DNA of 5,718 nt from Campylobacterales bacterium (GTDB taxonomy: Bacteria; Campylobacterota; Campylobacteria; Campylobacterales; QNZT01): assembly GCA_026985685.1 (NCBI GenBank), contig JALSQA010000010.1:1-5718 (forward strand), given 5' to 3'. The notes under the pieces are model-generated. The model was not told the origin of the DNA. It did no database searches and saw only the letters and a list, made by a program, of their open reading frames with translations. The translations under genes were made by a program, and so were the position numbers. This document shows, piece after piece, positions 1 through 5,357 of this stretch; the stretch's first letter is position 1, and every line of letters begins with the position of its first letter.

Positions 1-355
1 CATCTTCTTCTTTTACTTTTTTTACTCTTGTATAAACACTTTTAACCACTTCAGGCTCTATAAAAGGTTCATCTGCCTGAACATTTATAATGATTTCATC
101 ATCATCAATAGCTAAAATATTTGCTGCTTCATTGATCCTATCTGTGCCACTTTTGTGGATATCTGATGTCATCACAGCATCAAAACCAAACTCTTGTGCG
201 ATATCGATCACCTCTTTTGAATCAGTTGCAATTGCTACTTTATCTATAGACTCAACCCTTTTGGCTGTTGCGATAACCATGGGCAGACCTTGTATATCTG
301 CTAAAACTTTATTGGGAAATCTACTCGATGCAAGTCGTGCAGGTATGATGATCAT
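1..355 (-). CDS. kdsB: 3-deoxy-manno-octulosonate cytidylyltransferase (CMP-Kdo synthetase), N-terminal part, cut by the window edge
   Basis: Activates Kdo for lipopolysaccharide inner-core synthesis: CTP + Kdo gives CMP-Kdo + pyrophosphate, in the cytoplasm. Reading the minus strand from 355 gives 118 open codons up to the window edge, about half of the usual 240-250 residues. It opens with the nucleotide-binding signature IIIPARLASSRFPNK (residues 2-16). Next come ATDSKEV (43-49) and the segment HKSGTDR (67-73), matching the HQSGTER region of E. coli KdsB. NVQADEPF follows at 91-98, with D95 in the position of the metal-binding aspartate. The ATG at 355-353 is chosen because AAGGA lies 6 nt upstream (plus-strand positions 362-366) and the protein starts exactly where the family does. 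The gene is divergent from the downstream operon. Family assignment is very secure; the C-terminal half cannot be judged here. Confidence 0.96.
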   Translation of the reverse strand, partial: MIIIPARLASSRFPNKVLADIQGLPMVIATAKRVESIDKVAIATDSKEVIDIAQEFGFDAVMTSDIHKSGTDRINEAANILAIDDDEIIINVQADEPFIEPEVVKSVYTRVKKVKEED

Positions 356-378
356 GGGGATTCCTTTATCATAAAAAT

Positions 379-386
379 TGTAAAAT
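379..386 (+). promoter_or_regulatory. candidate -10 promoter for the 409-5303 operon
   Basis: TGTAAAAT (379-386) contains TAAAAT, a 5/6 match to TATAAT, placed about 22 nt before the TTG start at 409. Transcription would begin near 393, leaving a very short leader that still includes AAGG (398-401) as the ribosome binding site. No convincing -35 is seen. As this is the only non-coding gap before 5304, the operon's main promoter should lie here or inside kdsB, but the exact element is a guess. Confidence 0.35.
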
Positions 387-393
387 CTTAGCA
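385..393 (-). promoter_or_regulatory. candidate extended -10 promoter for kdsB
   Basis: On the minus strand this reads TGCTAAGAT: an extended -10 (TG, one base, then TAAGAT), preceded by a T-rich tract (391-399). Epsilonproteobacterial sigma-70 promoters typically have a strong -10 with periodic T-rich DNA instead of a clear -35. It would start RNA near 378, giving a leader of about 20 nt before the ATG at 355. A second candidate, TGGTATAAG (414-422 on the minus strand), lies within the start of the divergent gene. I cannot choose between them from sequence alone. Confidence 0.4.
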
Positions 394-408
394 AAAAAAG
401 GTTTATGC

Positions 409-1104
409 TTGTACTTATACCAAGATGAAAATGGTTTTTTGTTTAACTCCGATGCACATTTTCTTTATAACTTTATCTCAAAATTTAACCCAAAAGGTGA
501 GCTTTTAGATATTGGTTCAGGCTGTGGTATAGTAGGCTTGCTATGTGCAAGAGATTTTCCAGTCAACCTAACACTCATCGACAAACAAAAACACAATACC
601 TTTATCTCTAAAATCAATGCAAAAGTAAATAAACTTGATGCAAATGTTATTGAAGGAGATTTTATAGAAACAAATTTTGATAAAAAATTTGACTTTATCG
701 TTTCAAATCCACCTTATTATCATCAAGGTATAACATCTAGCCAAAGTGAACATATAGCTATCGCAAAAGAAAATAACTATCTGCCCATTGAAAGTATGAT
801 AAAAAAAGTTAATACCATCATCAAACCAAGAGGAGATTTGATATTTTGTTATGATGCCAAACAATTACCCAGGCTTCTTTATCTCTTAGAAAATAAAAAA
901 TTCATAGTAGAAAATATCCAATTTGTACACGGTACTACTGAAAAACCAGCTCATTTGGTCATGATACACGCTAAAAAAGGTTCAAAGTCACTATGCAAAA
1001 CAGAACCACCTTTGATCAATTTTATCAACAGGCAACAAAGCAAAGAAGTAAAATCCATTTATCAAAAAACAAGGACATATAGTATAAAATGCAAGATAAT
1101 ATAG
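409..1104 (+). CDS. trmN6: TrmN6/YfiC-type SAM-dependent methyltransferase, probably tRNA1(Val) (adenine(37)-N6)-methyltransferase
   Basis: A cytoplasmic class I N6-adenine methyltransferase of the COG4123 type; the E. coli member methylates A37 of tRNA1(Val). Visible in the 231 residues are the N-terminal family signature LYQDENGFLFNSDAHFL (3-19), the SAM-binding motif LLDIGSGCGIVGLL (32-45), an acidic residue ending strand 2 (D58), and the catalytic NPPY (100-103) of N6-adenine/glutamine methyltransferases. The C-terminus is rich in Lys and Arg, which suits RNA binding. No in-frame ATG exists upstream, so translation probably starts at TTG 409, 7 nt after AAGG (398-401). An ATG at 405 is out of frame and stops after seven codons. 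First gene of the operon, overlapping the next by 16 nt. The methyltransferase class is secure; the exact tRNA target is inferred from family, since related enzymes modify other substrates. Confidence 0.85.
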   Translation: MYLYQDENGFLFNSDAHFLYNFISKFNPKGELLDIGSGCGIVGLLCARDFPVNLTLIDKQKHNTFISKINAKVNKLDANVIEGDFIETNFDKKFDFIVSNPPYYHQGITSSQSEHIAIAKENNYLPIESMIKKVNTIIKPRGDLIFCYDAKQLPRLLYLLENKKFIVENIQFVHGTTEKPAHLVMIHAKKGSKSLCKTEPPLINFINRQQSKEVKSIYQKTRTYSIKCKII

Positions 1105-1466
1105 AAAAAGAAGGGTTTGAGTACAAATTTGACCCTTCCAAATGTGCCCAGTGCGAGGGGAAATGCTGCACAGGAGAGAGTGGTTATATCTGGCTAACAC
1201 CAGCAGAGATGGAAGCAATTGCAAAATATATCAATGTAGATATGCAAACATTTAAAGAGAAATATCTACGTAAGATTAGATATCGTTATTCGCTCAAAGA
1301 GATACAAAGAGAGGATGATTTTGCTTGTATCTTTTTTGACCAAAAGGCAAAAAACTGTTCTATCTATGACGTACGCCCTAAACAGTGTGCAACTTTTCCA
1401 TTCTGGGACTATTTTAAAAATCATATAGACGAGGCGGTAGACGAGTGTCCAGGTATCATTTTATAA
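1089..1466 (+). CDS. YkgJ-family cysteine-cluster protein (putative zinc/iron-binding)
   Basis: A small soluble protein (125 residues) of the YkgJ/UPF0153 family, annotated as a zinc- or iron-chelating domain of unknown biochemical role. The defining pattern is present: CAQCEGKCC (C19, C22, C26, C27), then C80, C90 in NCSIYDVRPKQC, C100, and C120 near the C-terminus, giving eight cysteines. The IYDVRPKQCATFPFW block (92-106) is typical of the family. The ATG at 1089 is the first possible start after an in-frame stop at 1080-1082. The nearest Shine-Dalgarno (AAGGA, 1071-1075) is 13 nt away, longer than usual, so translation probably depends on ribosomes finishing the upstream gene, whose stop lies inside this one (1102-1104). 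Overlaps the next gene by 22 nt. Family is clear; function is unknown. Confidence 0.88.
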   Translation: MQDNIEKEGFEYKFDPSKCAQCEGKCCTGESGYIWLTPAEMEAIAKYINVDMQTFKEKYLRKIRYRYSLKEIQREDDFACIFFDQKAKNCSIYDVRPKQCATFPFWDYFKNHIDEAVDECPGIIL

Positions 1467-2734
1467 TCTTATTTTTAACCATAACCCTTACTTCATGTGC
1501 ACAAAAAAGCACTTCTTTAGAAGATTTCAAATATAAAATCTTCAACATTTCAGAGCAGACAAAAGCAGACAACGCTGATAAATATGCTCTAATAGCAATG
1601 GATGCTTATGATCATCAAGATTATCAGACTGCCAGTGATTATTTTGAAAAGCTATACGATATCACTGATGATAAGTCATACATGTTAGAAGCTATAAAAA
1701 GTGCTGTTTTACTCAAAGATTATGACCGTATCAAAAACCTTTTACAAAAAGCACAAGAGAAAATAAACGATGATGTTGCAATAAATCGCTATTTAGTAGC
1801 CTATTATATAGACCAGAAAGAGATACAAAAAGCAGATAAAATCTTAGAAAAACTTCTTGCAAATCATCCAAATGCTCAAGATTTTGAATTGGCAGCATTA
1901 GTTGCAAAGAGTAAAGGTGAACCTGCAAAAGCAAAAACATTATACCAAAAAGCATATAGCCTCAAACACAATCCACATACTTTACTCTTATATGCAGATT
2001 TACTTTTACAAGAAAACAAAACAGATGAAGCAATCAGACTTTTAGAAACACATACACAGCTTTTTGGCTGCCAACACTCTATATGCACAGCATTGATCAA
2101 GATATATACAAAGACTCAAGATTTAAATGCACTTGGAATAATTTATAAAAAGCTATACTCTAAAACCAAAGATCCTATCTATGCAAATGCCTTACTAGAG
2201 TTATATGCTTATCAAAAAGATTACAATAAGGCTATCTCTTTTTTGAAAAAAACTAAATTTGATGATACTATTTTACTCGATATCTATACAGAAAAAAAAG
2301 ATTATAAAAAAGCATATAAACTTGCTCAACAACTTTATAAAAAAACAAATGATCCACTTTTTCTTGCCAAATCTGCTGTTTTAGAGTATGAAAGCACCCC
2401 TGTAAAATCACCAAAAATGCTAAAAAAAGTACTCAAAGAGTTTGAACAATCTGTTTACAGACTAGATAAAGCACTCTATTATAACTACTATGCTTATCTT
2501 TTAATAGATCATGATATCGACGTAGACAAAGGATTGGAGCTTGTTAAAAAAGCACTCAAAGTTGAACCAAAGTCACTCTTTTATATAGATACGCAAGCCT
2601 GGGGATACTATAAAAAGCACAAATGCCAAAAAGCTTATGAATTACTCAAACCATACGAGAAAGACCAATCCCAAAAAGAGATAGTAGAACATCTTGAAAA
2701 AATCAAAAAATGTATCAAGGACAAAACAAAATGA
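1445..2734 (+). CDS. TPR-repeat lipoprotein, probably periplasm-facing
   Basis: A 429-residue envelope protein. It starts at GTG 1445, the only usable start because an in-frame stop lies at 1415-1417. The first 17 residues form a lipoprotein signal peptide: a hydrophobic run (6-15), then lipobox LTSC with C18 as the lipidated cysteine. The residue after it is Ala, consistent with outer-membrane sorting under the E. coli +2 rule. The rest is helical tetratricopeptide-like repeats, for example YALIAMDAYDHQDYQTASDY (47-66), YYIDQKEIQKADKILEKLL (120-138), ELYAYQKDYNKAISFLKK (252-269) and IYTEKKDYKKAYKLAQQLY (280-298). A C-terminal DTQAWGYYKKHKCQKAYELL unit (382-401) resembles the last repeat of many TPR lipoproteins. 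Four mature cysteines (209, 214, 394, 423) could form disulphides. TPRs mediate protein-protein contacts; the partner is unknown. Its stop overlaps the trpC start (ATGA). Confidence 0.87.
   Translation: MSRYHFIILFLTITLTSCAQKSTSLEDFKYKIFNISEQTKADNADKYALIAMDAYDHQDYQTASDYFEKLYDITDDKSYMLEAIKSAVLLKDYDRIKNLLQKAQEKINDDVAINRYLVAYYIDQKEIQKADKILEKLLANHPNAQDFELAALVAKSKGEPAKAKTLYQKAYSLKHNPHTLLLYADLLLQENKTDEAIRLLETHTQLFGCQHSICTALIKIYTKTQDLNALGIIYKKLYSKTKDPIYANALLELYAYQKDYNKAISFLKKTKFDDTILLDIYTEKKDYKKAYKLAQQLYKKTNDPLFLAKSAVLEYESTPVKSPKMLKKVLKEFEQSVYRLDKALYYNYYAYLLIDHDIDVDKGLELVKKALKVEPKSLFYIDTQAWGYYKKHKCQKAYELLKPYEKDQSQKEIVEHLEKIKKCIKDKTK
2717..2721 (+). promoter_or_regulatory. ribosome binding site that fixes the trpC start
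   Basis: AAGGA sits 9 nt before the ATG at 2731. An earlier in-frame ATG exists at 2710, but this Shine-Dalgarno would then fall inside the gene and no comparable site precedes 2710. The 2731 start also creates a classic ATGA stop/start overlap with the TPR gene and matches the usual TrpC N-terminus. Confidence 0.7.
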
Positions 2735-3516
2735 TATTGGATAAAATCCTAAAAAAGACAAAAGAAGTAGTAAAACAAAGAGAAAAACAGATTCCATTGG
2801 ACTGGTTAGGGCGTTCACTAGCATACAATCCATACGCACCTCGTGATGTCAAAGAGTATCTAACCTCTACAAAAGAAAATCCCTACAGAATCATAGCAGA
2901 AGTCAAAAAAGCAAGTCCAAGCAAAGGTATTATAAGAGAAGATTTTGATCCTCTTGTGATCGCTCAAGCTTATGAAAAAGCTGGTGTTGATGCTATCAGC
3001 GTTCTTACAGAACCACACTTTTTTCAAGGAGATATAGAGTATCTAACAGGTATCAGACGTTATGTAGGCACACCATTGCTTCGTAAGGATTTTATCTTTT
3101 GCGAATACCAACTTGTAGAAGCCTTGGTATATGGTGCTGATTTTGTTTTGCTAATAGCTAAAATGTTAAGTAAAAAAGAACTTAAAGATTTGCTAAATTA
3201 TGCATGGCATTTGGGTATGAATGCACTTGTGGAGATTCATGATGTTCAGGATTTGACCAAAGCTATCCATGCAGGAGCAGATATAATAGGTATAAACCAT
3301 AGAAATCTTGAGACATTTGAAATGGATATGAATCTTAGTGAAAAACTGATACCACTCATCCCAAATGGAAAAATCATCGTAGCAGAAAGCGGTATAAATG
3401 ATAAAGAGACAATTCACAGACTTCATGATGTTGGAGTAGATGCATTTTTGATTGGGGAACATTTTATGAGACAAGATGATATCGTGACATCTGTAAAGGC
3501 ACTCAAGGAAATTTAA
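2731..3516 (+). CDS. trpC: indole-3-glycerol phosphate synthase
   Basis: Cytoplasmic (beta/alpha)8-barrel enzyme of tryptophan synthesis. It converts 1-(2-carboxyphenylamino)-1-deoxyribulose 5-phosphate to indole-3-glycerol phosphate, CO2 and water. Starting at 2731 gives 261 residues, the normal length for a single-function TrpC with no TrpF fusion. The catalytic residues known from the family are all visible: E57 and K59 in AEVKKASPSKG, K119 in LLRKDFI, E168 in LVEIHD, N189 in GINHRNL, and E219/S220 in AESGI. The phosphate-binding end IGEHFMR (241-247) is present. The ATG overlaps the upstream stop by 4 nt, and an alternative start at 2710 would add seven residues. No other trp gene is in the window, so trpC is separated from the rest of the pathway here. 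The following TRAP gene begins immediately after its stop codon. Confidence 0.97.
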   Translation: MILDKILKKTKEVVKQREKQIPLDWLGRSLAYNPYAPRDVKEYLTSTKENPYRIIAEVKKASPSKGIIREDFDPLVIAQAYEKAGVDAISVLTEPHFFQGDIEYLTGIRRYVGTPLLRKDFIFCEYQLVEALVYGADFVLLIAKMLSKKELKDLLNYAWHLGMNALVEIHDVQDLTKAIHAGADIIGINHRNLETFEMDMNLSEKLIPLIPNGKIIVAESGINDKETIHRLHDVGVDAFLIGEHFMRQDDIVTSVKALKEI

Positions 3517-4017
3517 GTGAAAAAATTTGTAGCTATCAGTGAAAAACTAATCGCACTTTTTGCCAGGCTTTCTGCTTATTTAGTCATTATACTTAGTTTT
3601 TTGGTTGTTTATGATGCCCTTAATCGCTATATATTTCATGGTGGTTCGGTAGCACTCCAAGAGTGGGAGTGGCATCTGTTTGATATCATATTTTTACTAG
3701 GACTCTCTTATACTCTGCAAACAGACAAACACGTACGTGTAGATATATTTTATGCTTCCTATCAACCAAAAACAAAAGCACTTGTCAATATCCTCTCCCA
3801 ACTATTTTTGGTAATTCCTTTTAGTATTCTCATTATTATGATGAGTTACAATTTTGTTGATCAAAGTTATCTCCAACATGAGATATCCTCTGATCCAGGA
3901 GGCTTGACACATAGGTATTTGATCAAAAGTATGATTATTGTAGGTTTTGGACTTTTGGTTTTACAGAGCATTTGTATACTTTACCACAATATTATCACAT
4001 TTAGGAAACAATCATGA
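3517..4017 (+). CDS. TRAP transporter small permease subunit (DctQ/FcbT2-like)
   Basis: Small inner-membrane subunit of a tripartite ATP-independent periplasmic (TRAP) transporter; with the large subunit it drives solute uptake using an ion gradient, usually Na+. At 166 residues with four hydrophobic segments (about 12-34, 51-68, 88-111, 136-158) it has the standard DctQ layout. Between segments 2 and 3 is the family motif LQTDKHVRVDIFYA (67-80); between 3 and 4 is SSDPGGLTHRYLIKS (124-138), typical of the mannitol/chloroaromatic-type branch (COG4665). It starts at GTG 3517 with AAGGA 7 nt upstream (3505-3509) inside the end of trpC, immediately after the trpC stop. It overlaps the large-subunit gene by ATGA. 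Family is secure; the substrate cannot be read from membrane subunits. Confidence 0.92.
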   Translation: MKKFVAISEKLIALFARLSAYLVIILSFLVVYDALNRYIFHGGSVALQEWEWHLFDIIFLLGLSYTLQTDKHVRVDIFYASYQPKTKALVNILSQLFLVIPFSILIIMMSYNFVDQSYLQHEISSDPGGLTHRYLIKSMIIVGFGLLVLQSICILYHNIITFRKQS

Positions 4018-5303
4018 TCGGTATTTATATGTTTATCGCAGCACTTATTTTATTGCTGGTTGGTTTTCCTGTGGCTTTTGCATTTGGAAGTGCTGCTGTG
4101 ATAACGGCATACTTTACTCCAGATGTAGGGTTGGATGTTTTTACCCTTTTGCCCTATCGAATCTACGGCATTATGCAAAATTTTACACTTATAGCTGTAC
4201 CACTTTTTATCTTCATGGGTCTTATATTGGAGCGAAGTAAAATCGCTGAAAGTTTACTTGTCAATGTCGGTAAACTTTTTGGAGATATACGTGGTGGCTT
4301 GGCGATTAGTACAGTAGTAGTCGGAGCAGTATTGGCAGCAAGTACTGGAATTGTAGGAGCGAGTGTTGTTATGATGAGTATTATCTCTTTGCCTATTATG
4401 GTAAATCATGGATACTCCAAATCACTAAGCAGTGGTACTATAGCAGCTAGTGGAACACTTGGTCAAATCATCCCTCCTTCTATCGTGCTCATCATCCTTG
4501 GAGATGTCATGAGTATTAGTGTAGGTGATCTATTTCGTGCGGCACTAGGACCATCTTTGTTACTTGTAGGGCTTTATATACTCTATATATTAATATATGC
4601 TTATCTAAATCCCAAAAGTGCACCAGCTATCATCAGTGATGAACCTAGAAATATTACAGTCAAAAAAGCAATCAAATCCATAATTCCACCTGCTTTACTT
4701 ATTATACTGGTTTTAGGAAGTATCTTTACAGGTGTTGCCACACCAACAGAATCTGCTGCATTTGGTGCGGTAGGTGCTGTGTTACTTAGTATAGTAAATC
4801 GAGTTTTTTCTTATCATCAACTTATCGATTCTGCTCTTGAAACAGTAAAACTTACTGCTATGATTTTCATGATACTTATCGGGGCAACTGCTTTTTCACT
4901 CGTATTTAATGAAGTAGGCGGCAGCGATATGGTATTGGAATTTTTTACCCAGGATATCGCAGATGGCTGGATATTTGTCGGTATCGCAATGCTTGCGATA
5001 TTTTTACTCGGATTTTTTGTTGATTTTTTAGAGATTTGTTTTATCGTTATACCTATTCTAACACCTATCGTTACAACATTTGGTATCGATCCATTATGGT
5101 TTGCAATATTGGTTGCTATGAATTTACAGGCATCTTTTTTAACCCCACCTTTTGGGTTTGCCCTTTTTTATCTCAAAGGAGCTTCAAATAATCTAGTCAC
5201 AACAGCAGATATTTACAAAGGGGTAATCCCTTTTATACTCTTACAGGTAGTAGCACTTGGTATTATTGTTTTGTTTCCACAAATCGTAAGATGGTTTGTA
5301 TGA
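4014..5303 (+). CDS. TRAP transporter large permease subunit (DctM/FcbT3-like)
   Basis: Large inner-membrane subunit that forms the transport channel and ion-coupling sites of a TRAP transporter. The 429 residues are a normal DctM length and almost wholly hydrophobic, with roughly a dozen membrane segments and two pseudo-repeated halves. Recognisable blocks are VPLFIFMGLILERS (62-75), LAASTGIVGASVVMMSIISL (107-126), ASGTLGQIIPPSIVLIILGD (145-164), GVATPTESAAFGAVGA (240-255) and MNLQASFLTPPFGFALFYLK (369-388). The last is characteristic of the FcbT3/COG4664 branch and agrees with the small subunit. Start ATG 4014 overlaps the preceding stop by 4 nt, with AGGA 7 nt upstream (4003-4006). It is the last gene of the operon, ahead of a terminator. 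The periplasmic binding subunit (DctP/FcbT1/TAXI type) is absent from the window. A terminator-like hairpin lies inside the gene at 4982-5005. Confidence 0.95.
   Translation: MIGIYMFIAALILLLVGFPVAFAFGSAAVITAYFTPDVGLDVFTLLPYRIYGIMQNFTLIAVPLFIFMGLILERSKIAESLLVNVGKLFGDIRGGLAISTVVVGAVLAASTGIVGASVVMMSIISLPIMVNHGYSKSLSSGTIAASGTLGQIIPPSIVLIILGDVMSISVGDLFRAALGPSLLLVGLYILYILIYAYLNPKSAPAIISDEPRNITVKKAIKSIIPPALLIILVLGSIFTGVATPTESAAFGAVGAVLLSIVNRVFSYHQLIDSALETVKLTAMIFMILIGATAFSLVFNEVGGSDMVLEFFTQDIADGWIFVGIAMLAIFLLGFFVDFLEICFIVIPILTPIVTTFGIDPLWFAILVAMNLQASFLTPPFGFALFYLKGASNNLVTTADIYKGVIPFILLQVVALGIIVLFPQIVRWFV
4982..5005 (+). other. perfect inverted repeat followed by five T inside the TRAP large-subunit gene
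   Basis: TATCGCAA (4982-4989), a 3-nt TGC loop, and TTGCGATA (4993-5000) form a perfect 8-bp stem, followed at once by TTTTT (5001-5005). In RNA this has the form of a small intrinsic terminator, in the coding strand of the transporter gene. It encodes an almost mirror-symmetric residue run, I-A-M-L-A-I, so it may be only a coding coincidence. Stem composition is half G/C, so the hairpin would be of modest strength. Confidence 0.45.
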
Positions 5304-5313
5304 GAATTGAGCA

Positions 5314-5357
5314 AGTATAGATTAGGGTAAGACTTTACAGTAATCTATACTATTTTT
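5314..5357 (+). terminator. Rho-independent terminator of the operon
   Basis: AGTATAGATTA (5314-5324) pairs perfectly with TAATCTATACT (5341-5351), an 11-bp stem. Its 16-nt loop can fold further (GTAA 5327-5330 with TTAC 5335-5338). The stem is followed by A and then TTTTT (5353-5357). It lies 10 nt after the stop of the last operon gene. The T-run supports the plus direction; in the minus direction no T-run follows the stem, so it is less likely to serve the convergent gene. The stem is AT-rich, which is usual in such a genome but makes it weaker. Confidence 0.75.

Noticed and set aside
90..374. 94-codon plus-strand frame antisense to kdsB
   Set aside because: The opposite strand encodes a clear KdsB with its start signal and conserved motifs; this frame has no recognisable protein features.
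991..1224. 77-codon minus-strand frame
   Set aside because: Lies antisense to the end of the methyltransferase and the Cys-cluster protein, both well supported.
1731..2100. Two 74-codon minus-strand frames within the TPR gene
   Set aside because: Leu/Phe-rich shadows of Lys-rich TPR codons; no ribosome binding site or family features.
2710..2730. Earlier in-frame ATG for trpC
   Set aside because: The only good Shine-Dalgarno lies downstream of it, and the seven extra residues are not part of the usual TrpC N-terminus.
1445..2734. Tandem DNA repeats in the TPR gene
   Set aside because: Recurrent Lys/Tyr/Ala codon patterns reflect the degenerate protein repeat; I see no exact DNA repeat units of notable length.
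2642..2839. 65-codon minus-strand hydrophobic frame
   Set aside because: Antisense of the AAA/Lys-rich TPR-trpC junction, which automatically reads as Phe/Leu.
3193..3474. 93-codon minus-strand frame inside trpC
   Set aside because: trpC is complete with all catalytic residues on the plus strand.
3947..4240. 97-codon plus-strand frame across the junction of the two TRAP genes
   Set aside because: Out of frame with both transporter genes; its hydrophobic, Cys/Tyr-rich sequence is what shifted reading of membrane-protein codons gives.
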